DNA of 64,000 nt from Epiperipatus broadwayi (GCA_028023455.1 JAQFVV010000056.1:2730001-2794000), one strand, 5' to 3'; numbered from the stretch's first letter, positions 11,168-23,206 are shown. Notes: generated by a model from the letters alone, not told the origin. Numbers and translations: made by a program.

Positions 11168-14017
11168 CTATTTACATTATATCTTGTTAACTGATACCTA
11201 AAAGTCACATTAATCTATTTTCAATACAACTAAAAACTTTCTCTTCGCATTTACAATAACTTATTAATGTGTAATTTTATTGATGTCTTATCTAATAATG
11301 GATGACTTTTATTTGTCATAAATTTTTTAATTCAAATCTAAAACCTAATTTATTTTTACATTGTAAGCTTTATACAAAATTGACAAAATCTACATTATAT
11401 ATTTTGTATTAAACTTCAATAATAATTACTTTTTATTTTAATTTCATTTCGATCAATGTCGGGCATCATTAATTTTACTTATATGTAATGTATTCTTTCT
11501 AACACCATGAAATTTACAAAATATTTTATTTCCAAATTATAAAGCTGATTAAATAAAATATACCAAATAGTATTTTAAAATCTAATATTGCATTAAAATT
11601 AATCATATAACATGCAATATACGAATAATATTCTTTGAAATCTCTTTTTTATATATAAATCTCGAAAATTATATACTTTTTATAAAATATGCAATCATAC
11701 AAAACTTTTACTATTCAAGTTAGTATGAAAAGGTAAATATAATACTACAAGATCCAAGAGCACTGGGCTAGCTTTCTGCAGGTTGCTGCCAGAGTCATAG
11801 TGCTAGCATAAACTGTGTCATTAAAAATATGTACATATTGTGACAAAGATCAATATGCAAATAAAGTACAGTATGTAAATTAGGTGTTCCATTTTTTTGA
11901 CAATGGGATGCAGGAACTTTTTTTATTAATGGAATAAGAATCTTTAACAACATCCCACCCTTCTTTATATTTTCTTTTTTTATCATCCTCTGTGTGCATA
12001 TTGTTTTAACATTAAAGGGGGGAAAGATATATCCCATAGCCTGCACATAATCAAAAAAAGATTGATTTATATTCATGATTTGATTTCACTTAACCAACCC
12101 AGCATTCAAAGCTGCATACTACTATGTTGCCTACCTATGAATTTTTTAAATATTCCCTATTCTATTTAAACTATACCCATAAAAGATTTATATTATACAT
12201 ATATACCTCTGACAATGGCCAAGTATTACTTATTTTGCCATCTATAACCAAGTTGCCTATTTATTGAATTTTTGAGCTTTTAATTATTTTTATTTATATC
12301 CAATAGATAATTATGTTAATAATTAGATTAAACCTATATGTATTATATCCAATATAAGAAAAATGAGATGAAATACGATGATGATAAGTATCACTCAATC
12401 GCAATCCGTAATTGGCTGAAAGGCCAACATATTGGGCAAGTCAAAATAGTAACCTCTAAAGAGTATATCACATTACCCAAAATGTTTAAGGTCAGAGTTC
12501 TACTAAAAATAATAGCTAATAATCATTGTAGCCTCAAAGAAGAGGTAGAGAGAAGGGGTAAGTCTAAGCTACATCTATCATAGCCACAATGATAATAACT
12601 TCAAAAAATACATAATTTAGGTTTAATGATAAAAAATAAACATGGGCTAGTTCAAATGTGCACATGCTGTTATAATAATAAGAGCTAAAATAATAATTAA
12701 GCATTAATAAGACAAATGCAAAAACACAGCAAATTAAGAAGAGGAGAATTCTTGTACTCTCTCTTCTAAAATCTAGTAACACTTAATATTTTAAACATAT
12801 GACACAAAATTGTGAGGTTACTTTCAATTTTTCTTTCAACAGCACATTCTCAAAATACCATCAAATCATATAATCCCATGATTATCTTTCTACAATGATC
12901 AGATTTAATGTATGGTTTTTCTTTTATTAGATTAACACATCTCTTCCTTATTTTTGACATATAGCTCTTTCTTAAAATAATTTGATCTTAAATTATATCA
13001 ATTCTTTTTCAAATAATATTATAAATAAGTAAATAAATCTCAGGGTTCGTTATGATCCATTATCTCATAATAACTAATTTTGATCTTTTCTTTATCTCTT
13101 GAAAACCTAGCAAGACAGTGATCCTAGTAGAACAATATTGCCAGCAAGATATGATCTTATTCGTAAGATAATATCTTTTTGAATTAAACAATTATAAAAT
13201 TTACAACTAATATTGAACATAAAAAATTATTAAATTTAAAAATAACTATAATACACTAGGATGACATTCATGATACAATGAATAGAAAAGAGATTTTATG
13301 GCCACCCAAAATATCATTACCAATAGGTGTACCCTTAATCTTCTATTAAAATAAATCAAACAATCTTAATTGATGATGAATAAAGTAAAATGATCTTCCA
13401 ACTCAATTAAGAATAAATAAAATTGACTAAAGAGATCTTATACTAAATAAATAAAATGACTTTATTATTTTTAATGAAATAAAATAATCCCCTTCTTTGA
13501 TGTTATACTAACATCAGAAATACCATTTTAAATAAAATGACTTTCATATCATATTTCTTTATTTTTATGTACTCTTAATGCATAAATAAACAAATAAAAT
13601 TGTATGATATATAATATGAGATTCTGAAAGGTTCTGATAATGATAAAGGCAAATAGGCATGAACTAATAATAAAAATAACATTTATTAATGCTAATAACA
13701 TTCAATAGATAAATATGAAGCTATTTTATTACTTAGAGCTTACAAAAATTATTAGTAAAAAAATATAATTACCCAAAACAAAATAGAATAATCTATATAA
13801 AAAATATGTATTCCAGTTTAGAAACAATAGCACTAGTATCCAATGGTTAATAAAATATCTGCTATGGCTTTGATAATTTCAGCATGTTCTCATATTTAAT
13901 ACAATATCTTACAATTATAAAGTTCCTAGGTGAAAATATTCAATACTTTAAGTAAAATATAATCTGACCAATTCTTAGTTGGTGATGAATGTTGAAAAAG
14001 ATGTATACTATTTTATG
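11165..14017. other. AT-rich DNA with two unassigned patches
   Basis: At 11750-12076 there is a more complex patch; on the minus strand it contains GAAGGGTGGGATGTTGTT (about 11947-11964), which looks like a polypurine tract followed by TGT, so it could be a decayed LTR junction. At 12338-12583 an 81-codon plus-strand frame has mixed composition (segments such as KMFKVRVLLKIIANNH) but no domain I recognise and no supporting splice sites. Neither is strong enough for a gene call. Confidence 0.4.
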
Positions 14018-14210
14018 TCATCATCATCATCATCATCATCAACCATTATCAATCCACTGCAGGATGAAGGTCTCTCCAAGTTTAATCCATCTTCTCCGAT
14101 CTTTAGCTTCTCTTCTCCACATCACCCCTGCACACTTTCTTATTTCATCCATCCATCTCAAATGTAGTCTCTTTCTGGGTCTTTTACAATCTCTTGGAAT
14201 CCCATTTAAG
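14018..14210 (-). pseudogene. LINE 3' end (C-terminus of reverse-transcriptase ORF plus TGA-rich tail)
   Basis: Read on the minus strand, the sequence translates to a conserved LINE ORF2 C-terminus: WMDEIRKCAGVMWRREAKDR, then a GETFILQWIDNG-type ending at a stop, followed directly by a (TGATGA)n tail (14018-14042). A DEIR...A...R...W arrangement near the terminus is typical of RTE-like and related APE-type LINEs. Only about 190 bp is left, so this is a 5'-truncated dead insertion. The same terminus occurs in the opposite orientation at 41341-41512. The poly-Ser and poly-His frames over the repeat are shadows. Confidence 0.65.
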
Positions 14211-14660
14211 ATTTACAATTATAAATTTAATTTTAAATATTTTATGGGATTTAAAACATGTTGAAGTGCAAGATAAGCATGTCTAAAAGATCTACACATC
14301 AAAAATCCTCAGATAAACAAAGCATGACTGAAAAAAATGGGTTGCAGTTCACAATGCAACCAAAATATAAAATGCCAAGATAATGTCATGGTTGTACATT
14401 ACACATGGCTTTACATAAAATACATCACTAAGAAAAGCCACATTAGATTACTTTATCTTACATGTTGCTAGAAATGTATGTCATTGGAATGTTCACCAGT
14501 GGGGACAAGACTAAATATTGACTAAATTTATTATATTTACTATACAAGAGTAGATATTTTTAGGCAGGCAGGAAAGCAAGAAGAAACTCTGAGTTGTATT
14601 TGATGTTAGGTCTGGCAAAATCATAGAAAGCCTCTTAGTTATCATTTAGTTAATATATAA

Positions 14661-14724
14661 CCACTAAACATCACATGATCACCATCTCATGCTAGCACAT
14701 AACTGTATGGAGTGTTTTTGCCTG
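14661..14724 (-). mobile_element. Family P retroposon, minimal internally deleted copy
   Basis: This 64-bp unit carries only the two ends of family P: the 5' CAGGCAAAAACACTCCATACAG side (right) fused to the unique 3' tail with GGTGATCATGTGATG (left). It is flanked by a 16-base direct repeat with one mismatch (TTTAGTTAATATATAA at 14645-14660, TTTAGATAATATATAA at 14725-14740). The palindromic body is missing. Confidence 0.62.
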
Positions 14725-14740
14725 TTTAGATAATATATAA

Positions 14741-15540
14741 ATAAATCATTGCTTTAGTATTTAACTGGATTTTGAGTGCTAGATTTATGTTATTATAGCA
14801 GAAGGTTAGAGTCTGGACCAGAATTTTAAGAGTGACCATGTAGCAGCAAAAATATCCAGATGTGTAAACTTGCTGTCTCTATTTCTCAGCTGCTCAAGCT
14901 TATTGGAGATGATAACTGGGTGACATCTAGTGTTGTTACCAAGGCAGAAAGTCCATCTCATACAACAAAACACATATATACTGAATGTAGCTGCATGGAT
15001 GGTAGGTGTGGAAACTTTATTGAATGTTTCTATGATGCTATTGAGTGTAATCCTGTCACACCTATATGTGATGTTAATATTATTATTGTTGTTGTTGTTA
15101 TTATTATTACTTTAGGTGCTTTAGAATAAAAATAATTTTGTTCTTAGAATTTAATGGCAAACAGTTGCTAAGATTTATATTCCATTTATTAAGGAGAAAT
15201 GTGTTTGTAGTTAATAATAGAGTGTGAAGATATTAAACTTCATACAAAGAAAAACATGTTCTTATCCTGGAAACGTTTGCCCTATATCAACATAATTAGC
15301 CACACAAAGAGACATCCCCTCTTTTCTATTAATATAAATATTTGTCTTTACTAATAATGATTGCATAATTATTATTTATGTGTTCCAATGGATTTGTGTA
15401 ATACTTGGTGTTTATTGACTATGAGCTCAGTTGGCCTCCTGATTAGATTCATTAGACTTAATATTTATATCAGAGATAACAAAGCATAAGAAATAATACT
15501 GATTCATCTAGTAATATACCATTAGTATATGAATAGATCT
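14741..15540. other. Unassigned DNA with a short open frame and TTG/TTA repeats
   Basis: An 89-codon plus-strand frame (14860-15129) has mixed composition with several cysteines (for example ECSCMDGRCGNFIECF) before running into a (TTATTG)n-type simple repeat at 15077-15110. There is no signal peptide, splice signal or domain I can name, so I leave it as an unassigned frame. Homology to a transposon or a UTR is equally possible. Confidence 0.35.
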
Positions 15541-15544
15541 GAAA

Positions 15545-15725
15545 CTGTTATAGCTAGAGATATCTTGTTCAGTGCACCACTTCAATTTCCATGCTAGTTT
15601 ATCGTTAGTCAGATAAGAAATGTCTGAACAAGGTATGAAAATAATAAAACTTGAAACATTGTGTCTATACTAACATATGTTATTAATAACAGTTAAATGT
15701 ATTTGAAGATTTAAGTAAAATTTGA
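15545..15725 (+). mobile_element. SINE-like copy with Penelope-type tail (diverged)
   Basis: The 3' portion (TGAACAAGGTATGAAAATAA...GAAACATTGTG...TTATTAATAACAGTTAAATG...TTTGAAGATTTAAG, in pieces over 15622-15718) matches the tail of the copies at 30490, 31350 and 37436. Upstream a weak box A (TAGCTAGAGAT, about 15553) and box-B-like CTTCAATTTCC (about 15581) are present. The head is too diverged to be certain it is tRNA-derived. Confidence 0.42.
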
Positions 15726-16155
15726 TTTAAAAAAATGATTTAATAATTGAACTATATGCTGAAAACAATCCATATAAATGTGTTTATTGAAAATTACTGT
15801 ACATATATAGGTTAGCAAAATATACATTATTGCAAACAAAATATTACTTCTCTTTTCTAATCTAACACATCTACTAGAAGCTTGGGAACCAACTATAATA
15901 ATATGGTGGCTCCATTATAATAAATAAGACTTCTTTTTTTTTGGCATGGTTCCACTTTATTTTATAAGGAATATGAACATTTTAAAAGCAATTCTGCATT
16001 GAGAACTTGTTTGTTTTTAAGAATGATTTAAATTGATGATGATTTCTATGGCAAATTTTTGCATAAAAAATTTTCATGAGAGCATGAAAATGCTTATACT
16101 TGTATATGAATACATTATTATATGCAAATCAGAGCATGACATATAACATTATCTA

Positions 16156-16887
16156 TGTAGTGTTTGTAAAAATGGCAGACATGTTTGTGCACTCCAGAAA
16201 AATTAGAATTTGTTCGAGTGGTTGTTGTAGATCGCACGCTGATAATGGAGGAAGTTAAGTAACGTAATGGCAGACGATAATTCCAAGAGATATTTGCTGA
16301 TTGCAAATATTTCTGAATAAAAGACATTACCTGATTGGACAAGGATTAATTGCTACAGTTATCAGCAAGCAATAAAAGATGGTGTAACAACTATGCAGAA
16401 GAAGGCAGTTATTAGCAGCCATATTTGGAGTACAACAGCAGTAGACGTCTAGTAGTTTTGAGTAGAGATATCTCACATCAGTGCTTGCAGTAAATGACCA
16501 GTGCCCAGTGGAAATGTAGTCCATGGGTGTAGCTGGAAGAGCCCACAGAAATGGGGAGACCGCAGCAGAGTAGAGCATTAGTTGCAGAGAAGAGCATTAG
16601 TTGCAGAGCAGGGCATTCATTGCAGAGTAGAGCATTAGTTGCAGAGCAGAGCATTAGTTGCAGAGCTGAGCATTCATTGCAGAGTAGAGCATTAGTTGCA
16701 GAGCAGAAGAGCATTAGTTGCAGAGCAGAGCATTCGTTGCAGAGTAGAGCATTTGTTGCAGAGCAAGAGCATCTGTTGCCAGAGAATTATGGAGATAAGA
16801 GTGTTGCAAACTATTCACTATTCAGACTGAGTAAAATATTGTGTATATTTATTTGATGACCACAAAGACATTCTTGCAGATATAACA
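16156..16887 (+). repeat. 5' LTR of the TRIM
   Basis: The 732-bp LTR runs from TGTAGTG to ATATAACA. It contains an 11-unit minisatellite of about 19 bp (16573-16786). It matches the 3' LTR closely except for scattered substitutions and three extra minisatellite units. Confidence 0.92.
16573..16786 (+). repeat. 19-bp minisatellite inside the 5' LTR, 11 units
   Basis: Units follow GAGCATTAGTTGCAGAGCA with variants (CATTCATTG, CATTCGTTG, CATTTGTTG); I count eleven, one carrying a 3-bp GAA extension. The 3' LTR has eight. Confidence 0.9.
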
Positions 16888-16888
16888 T

Positions 16889-16906
16889 TGGCACAGTTGC
16901 ATTTGG
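16889..16906 (+). other. Candidate primer-binding site of the TRIM
   Basis: TGGCACAGTTGCATTTGG starts one base after the 5' LTR; TGG is the complement of a tRNA CCA end, as expected for a minus-strand primer site. I cannot assign the tRNA. Confidence 0.5.
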
Positions 16907-17084
16907 AACCTGGGAGTAGTGAATAAGTTTTGCATTTCAGCAAGTTAGTAACGTTAATAACGGAAGTGAATAGCAAGTCTACGTGATATAACAACGCTGT
17001 AAGTTTGGAAATAACAGGAAATATGTTTTGGCCAAGTAGGAATAGAAAAAGAAAACATCAAGGAATTGCAACAAGGGTTTTTCT

Positions 17085-17101
17085 GGAGTGGAGGGAGGTG
17101 T
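17085..17101 (+). other. Polypurine tract of the TRIM
   Basis: GGAGTGGAGGGAGGTGT abuts the first base of the 3' LTR, the expected place for the plus-strand primer. Confidence 0.8.
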
Positions 17102-17776
17102 TGTAGTGTTTGTAAAAATGGCAGACATGTTTGTGCACTCCAGAAAAATTAGAATTTGTTTGAGTGGTTGTTGTAGATCGTGCGCTGATAACGGAGGAAG
17201 TTAAGTAATGTAATGGTGGACTATAATTCCAAGAGATATTTGCTGATTGCAAATATTTCTGAATAAAAGATGTTACCTGATTGGACAAGGATTAATTGCT
17301 ACAGTTATCAGCAAGCAATAAAAGACGGTGTAACAACTATGCAGAGGAAGGCAGTTATTAGCAGCCATATTTGGAGTACAACAGCAGTAGACGTCTAGTA
17401 GTTTTGAGTAGAGATATCTCATGTCAGTGCTTGCAGTAAATGACCAGCACCCAGTGGAAATGTAGTCCACGGGTGTAGCTGGAAGAGTCCACAGAAATGG
17501 GGAGACCACAGCAGAGTAGAGCATTAGTTGCAGAGAAGAGCATTATTTGCAGAGCAGAGAATTCATTGCAGAGTAGAGCATTAGTTGCAGAGCAGAAGAG
17601 CATTAGTTGCAGAGCAGAGCATTCGTTGCAGAGTAGAGCATTTGTTGCAGAGCAAGAGCATCCGTAGCCAGAGAATTATGGAGATAAGAGTGTTGCAAAC
17701 TATTCGCTATTCAGATTTAGTAAAATATTGTGTATATTTATTTGATGACTGCAAAGACATTCTTGCGGATATAACA
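17102..17776 (+). repeat. 3' LTR of the TRIM
   Basis: The 675-bp copy of the LTR has eight minisatellite units (17519-17675). It is 57 bp shorter than the 5' LTR, exactly three 19-bp units, so the length difference is explained by the array alone. Confidence 0.92.
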
Positions 17777-17781
17777 ATCTA

Positions 17782-20432
17782 GATCTTGTTTTTTGAACCA
17801 GAATATATATATATGTTCATAATATAAATATACTATTATTAAGTGCTGAAAATCTGTAATTGTGCAGAAAAAAATCAACATCCAATCATACAGTTTTGTT
17901 ACTATTACTGATGTCTGAGTGTGCAGAAGATTTATGTTAATTACGAAGCAGTTTTGATTGGAGATTAATTTGCTTCTGCACAATATAGGTTCATAAGTAT
18001 ATATACAGAAAAATTTTTATTACAAGAAATATACATTATTAGTGCTGAATAAATTGGTATTTATAAATATAATATTTGGTGAGATTAAATTATTAGCCGT
18101 ATTGAGTGACAATTTGTTAATATCTGAATGGATTGAATGATTGCTCTATTTGATTTCAATTATTGAGTCTGCTATCCTTAAATAAACCGGAAAAACAAAT
18201 AAAACTGGATTTATTTTTTTTGTTTGCAAAACAGATTTGACAATAAAAGTCCTAAGTTCTGACCTATTATTCCACACACAAAATGTTTGATATGCAAATA
18301 AAATAATAACTCAAATATGTACTTAGAAAAATAATTATATAGCAAATAAATATTAATATTAATGAAGAGCTGATATATACAAAATACATAAGTAATAAGC
18401 AACAAATACATATGTTAATATAAATGTTGAATACTATAAGACACAGAAAGGTTACTAGATCTGTGGATGTATATTATATCATTATTACTAATAATGCATT
18501 ATACAAATTACATAAATAGTTACTTACAAAGTGTTCCAGTAGAGTCTTTAGGTATTTATATATATATATATATTAACAGTCCACTGATCCTATTCTAAGA
18601 ATTTGAGTGAGAACAGGTTATTACCCGAGCTTCGAATAGGTATATTTATGAATATGGAATAATTCCCATCTCAAACGCCAATCTTATCAATTAATAAGAA
18701 TTATACCCCTCGAAAACAAAAGAAAAGGTTCCAGTGGGCCTTTTTTGAGTATCTTATCCAGACTAGCTCAGTCTCAAGGTCTGGGAGACAATGTCTATTG
18801 GGAGAATGAAGCCAAGGTTATCTTACAAAGAAACATCATTTATACACCTTTATAATTTTCCTATCTGCCTTACGAATCTTATTATTTTTTTTTTTTTTTA
18901 GAAATATACATTCATGAATATCAGTAAGCTTTTATAAATAATAACCCAGAAATTATAAGATTCTCGTAATTCAAATAAATACACAAGTTATAGCTTAAAT
19001 TCTAATATTTATTAATACATGTATATATTAATATGGCAAACATACGACTCATTCATTCCGATACATATATATAATATCAATGTTGTGCCGGTCAAAATCG
19101 TGTATTCATTCAACAAGACCAATAATCCAAGCAAAAGTACCTTGAATCCAACCACGCACAAGATACATATGTCAGGACAAGGATGAATCCTAACCTATTT
19201 GCCTAAACTATTGCCTCTCTGACTAATGGATAACGTTTGTGATGACACTAGCAGTGCTTGGTTTTATTCCGTCCCAGCTGGAGGTCATGGTTCACATAGA
19301 GACTCAAAATAATAAAGGGTATATATAAAAAATTAATGATTTAATAGATTCTGACAATTGCAGAATGGTACAGATATGATTTGATCGATTACTAATGGTT
19401 TGAACCGTAATAATAATAATTCTTTCTGGAAACATTATAAAGAAGTGAATTTAAATCAAGGAAATATTTAAATAAATAGTGTCATTAACCTTAGAGATTG
19501 GGGGTGATGACAAACTAAGCTTATTTAAAATAACAATATTACCGGAATTTATTAAGGAATTTAGTACAAAATAAGTAGTCTTTGTTTATACAACTTGGTT
19601 ATTTTCTTTAATTCATTTTGATGCGGCTTTGACAAACAGTGTAAAAGTTTGTTAATTGGTTGGCCAAAAACCAATCAGCAATAAAATATTATTAGCCCTC
19701 AAGATATTACAAGTAAATCTGTTTATATATATAAGACATGAAAGATGGGCATTTAAAACACTATTACATTTAAAATCATTTGTATATAATGAGTGTGGGA
19801 AGCAAAATAGTTCTTAAATAAATAATTGACAATTATACAAAACAGTCAGATTTAATTAATGATGAAATTTGTTTGTGAAGGACGTGCCATCATGGCAGAG
19901 AGCATTTTAGGTTTGCTAAATAAAGATATAAAATGATGAAGAAGGCAATATGTTATTATAGATTACAACAAAAATAAATGAGGCCTGTTATGAACCTCTG
20001 GGTGGCTTTATTAAAAGAAATTCCTGATATGTACAGGTAGATAAGAGAAATGTTGGCCCTCTAGCCAAAGCATGTCTCTGAATAATAATAAAAATAGTTT
20101 TGATGTGCTGGACTTCCCATACACATCTTAATAGCAATGCCTGAAAAGAATCCCTTGGTATGAACTATGTCTACTTTGAGGGAGTGTGAAAGATTGGACT
20201 GGTCATAGTTAAATTTCCGAAGGTCCTGATGAGTAAGTAGCAAAGCAAAATAATAAATGAATGGTTGTAGCTATAAAACATTAATGCGTTAGACATATAT
20301 ATAGATAGTGTATCACTAACAAAATTAATCAATGAATTCCTGATTAAAATAATCAGTTCCCTGAAGTCGATAGAAAGTCCCCACAAACCTTGGCCCACTA
20401 ATGAATGAATCATAAATATAATATATATATAT
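17782..20432. other. Mixed DNA with LTR-like complex patches, unassigned
   Basis: 18535-18860 and 19020-19350 are more complex and CpG-containing than the surroundings (for example CCGAGCTTCGAATAGG and GTGTTTATTCCGTCCCAGC-like text), which suggests fragments of younger repeats, but no partner copy lies in this window. An (AT)n run is at 18556-18573. Frames at 18211-18411 and 20061-20413 on the minus strand are unassigned and probably fortuitous. Confidence 0.35.
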
Positions 20433-22495
20433 TATAATGATCGAATGAAAGTGAAGATCGAATCTAACCGCAAAAACAATATCTGCAACTACCAGGGCGC
20501 CATCTAGGCATTTGAGCCTAGAAAAATTTATAAAGTAGGCAGATACGCGCTGTTAAGATTCCACTTTATTTAAATATTCCGATCGTTAGCCCAAGTCACT
20601 AGCTCAGCGGAGACGCAGAGATAAAAATCTATATCTTAATTTATATCTTAAATATCAATAAATAAAAGCCACTGCCAGAAATTAACACATAAAAATATTT
20701 ATTTACGCACATATAAAATAACATTTAAATTTTGAGGAATAAGTTTAACATTTTAGATTTTTATATTAACTTTTAATTTTACATTTAACTAAGTTTCAAT
20801 GAGTTTAATATTTTATTTAGATAGTCAAGTATGAATAGACTACATAGATCTGCATTTGAAAAGAAAATATTCTTCCCTGATTTAACCTTAGGCAACAAAT
20901 TTCGCAACCAAACTGGCGCCAATCCATCTGATACATTCATGTATTCAATGTAGCATGATACGACAACACAAAATACTATACTGTCAGGAAAGTACATCTG
21001 AACAATAAGTAGAATTAGAGAAGACATTGACTCTCCACCAACAGGAATGTGACATCTGTTGGCAAGTAGAACAATAAACAAAAAACTCCATAGGAATGGA
21101 CTGCGGTCTTCTGCCGACTTACAAACCCATCCATAGGCAAACAGAAGGTGTGTGGCGTATATATGCAATCCTGCCCGTAGCGGATCTCATACTACATCTA
21201 CTAATTACACAAATATATCCAATCCATTGAGCCAATTCAACTACGAAATGAATAACCTAAGATTACCCTCCCTTAATATAACTTTACAAAACTATATAGC
21301 CATTCACGCCCGACTTAAATTTAACATTTAAATACGTTCGCACAAATGAATTTTATAAAATTTGTTTTAAAATGTTGAGTACAGATCAGCTGCACAGATT
21401 CCACGGTCAAAAACATTCCAAATTAAACACAACCGATCAAAATACAAAGTCATCGATAAACGTCACTTGCATAGGGAATATACAAATCCCATTAGCATTC
21501 ATCGTAAGATGCTTGCAGTGATATCGTTGACCCATATATTCTAATCGAATGTGAAAACCACAACATAATCAACCGCTAACGAATCTATGCAACGTCTATA
21601 CCCAACTTAAATGTAATGCATTTAATAATTTCTACAATAAATATTACTACAAATAAAAATAATAAAATGGAAATGATTTTAGCAAAACTTAACTATATAA
21701 ATTTAAACAATCAATTATTAATTTGAAAATCAAATAAGAGTTCATTTTAAAATTTAAATTAGCTGAATCTTTAAAAAAAAATCAATGACGAAAGTTCTTA
21801 ATTACTTTTTTTGGTTGTTGTTAATTTGTAAAGTTCATAGCTCACGGTAGAAGAGTCCAGGTTTCTGCTTTTAATTCCCGCGACGCCTCCATTGGAAGAT
21901 AATGTTCTGGAGATGGCAATAGCTGGTTCAAGGTATCACAGTCTTTTCATTTTTCCTTTTTAAATAGAGAGTGTGGTATGTGCGTCCTACCACCTCTCAA
22001 ACACACAACGCTGGAACTGTCCGAAAAAACTGTATTTCCCTTTTTATATTAATCCACACGGATTCAATCAACAAAACGTCACTAATCCATCACTTTCGTT
22101 AGGGTCCGGGCTGAGGCTTAGTGCTTCCATTGGTCAAGCTAATTTCTTTTTATTTTCTTATCTATCTTTCATCAGATCATTTTAATTATACAAGAGCCCA
22201 AGGCTAGCTTGCTTTTCAAACAATTTATAAACAATCATTTCCATTTACAGATTACAAGAATTAATTAATACCTGTTTTTATTTTTAAATCTTGTACTTTT
22301 TTTTTATAAAAAAAGTACGTTCAAATACTTATTTGTTTTTTTTTTAAAAAAAAATATTTTTAAAGTTTGGCATCTGTGCGAATGTATATACGTTTAACAA
22401 ACATTTTAATTTTAGCGTTTAGTTTTTTACTTTTATTTGCGAACTTTTAAGTTTTTATTTTAAATTAATGTAACGACATATTTATATATCGTTAC
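20433..22495 (-). repeat. LTR A of family L (3' LTR in element orientation)
   Basis: A 2063-bp LTR. The minus-strand start contains a small palindrome (TGTAACGA...TCGTTACA, 22468-22495). It includes a 127-codon frame on the minus strand and a CTCF-like motif at 20495-20509. Confidence 0.8.
20785..21168 (-). CDS. 127-codon open frame inside LTR A, function unknown
   Basis: The frame starts MHIYATHLLFAYGWVCKSAE and ends NKILNSLKLS; it is rich in hydrophobic residues, with a likely membrane segment around residues 27-36 (LWSFLFIVLL) and another near 63-72 (VFCVVVSCYI). It has no similarity I recognise. It recurs at 23560-23943 only because it lies in the LTR. The three nucleotide differences between the two copies all change amino acids (I to F, I to T, R to Q), which gives no sign of purifying selection. 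The older LTR at 31844 does not keep the frame intact. It may be a fortuitous frame or an accessory peptide. Confidence 0.25.
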   Translation of the reverse strand: MHIYATHLLFAYGWVCKSAEDRSPFLWSFLFIVLLANRCHIPVGGESMSSLILLIVQMYFPDSIVFCVVVSCYIEYMNVSDGLAPVWLRNLLPKVKSGKNIFFSNADLCSLFILDYLNKILNSLKLS

Positions 22496-23206
22496 ATATC
22501 AGTAAACTTCCTCAAAAAACAAAAACATTAAAAAAAAAAAAGAATTTACTTAGTGTTAGTAATTACGTTACACAAATTGATTATATATGAAAATTTCAAA
22601 AGGACAAAACTTTTTTTTTTACAAGACAAAACAGTAATTACACACAAATATAATGATTAAAAAAAAAAAGTTGACTGTTGATTCCTTATTACCAGCTAAA
22701 TTTCTGCCCCCTCCCTTCCAAGTTTCATTTCTCCTACCTTTAACTATTACTTAGGCAAGTTGAACGATTAGATTTTAATTTAACAAGACTTTTTTTTTTA
22801 AAAAAAAATATGATTTAGATTTATTATTACGTTTTATTTATTAGTTTTTATTCCTCGAATTTATCTCTACATATGCGCAATTTTTCTTACTGGCAGCACT
22901 TTTTAAACAAAACTTCAAACTGCAACTCCACGTCAATACAACAAATATATTTATACTAATTTCAGAAAAAATATTACGGGCATGATTTATTTTCAAAAGT
23001 ACTAGTGGTTTATTAAACATCTGGCTATAACTTTACGTTAGTACAAAAATGTACTTATTTCAGAAAAAACAACAAATGTTATTTGCATGATTCACTTTTA
23101 AAATTCTCAGGGCACTCGTGATTTATTAAAGATAGAAAATTTCATCATCATCAATTCCCCTTCTCAGGGTCAATCTCTGAGGTAAGGCCACACTTGGGAT
23201 GCCAAT
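22496..23206 (-). mobile_element. Internal region of family L element, non-coding
   Basis: 711 bp lies between the LTRs. It contains the candidate primer site next to the minus-strand 5' LTR and, near the other LTR, only a weak purine run (GAGGAAG about 10 nt from the LTR). No conserved retroviral-type domain is readable in any frame. Several A and T homopolymers are present. Confidence 0.65.
23188..23204 (-). other. Candidate primer-binding site of family L
   Basis: On the minus strand TGGCATCCCAAGTGTGG begins 2 nt inside the LTR boundary, in the position of a tRNA primer site. The tRNA is not identified. Confidence 0.5.

Larger units (their letters stand above)
16156..17776 (+). mobile_element. 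Complete TRIM (miniature LTR retrotransposon)
   Basis: A non-autonomous LTR retrotransposon of 1621 bp with 732-bp and 675-bp LTRs and a 214-bp internal region. Both LTRs begin TGTAGTG and end ATATAACA. A perfect 5-bp target duplication ATCTA flanks the unit (16151-16155 and 17777-17781). A candidate tRNA primer site starts 1 nt after the 5' LTR, and a polypurine tract abuts the 3' LTR, fixing the plus orientation. There is no gag or pol, so it must have moved with proteins of another element. The LTRs are very similar, indicating a fairly recent insertion. Open frames over the LTR minisatellite are shadows. Confidence 0.92.

Noticed and set aside
13979-14264. Short open frames with poly-Ser or poly-His stretches
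   Set aside because: They are readings of the TCATCA tail of a LINE inserted on the minus strand, not genes.
16573-17675. Regular short repeats as a possible CRISPR array
   Set aside because: The 19-bp units are contiguous with no spacers, occur in both LTRs and lie in an animal genome context.
16118-17782. Several overlapping open frames of 65-101 codons on both strands
   Set aside because: They fall in the TRIM LTRs and arise from the in-frame 19-bp minisatellite and duplicated LTR sequence; frames are not shared by any coding logic.
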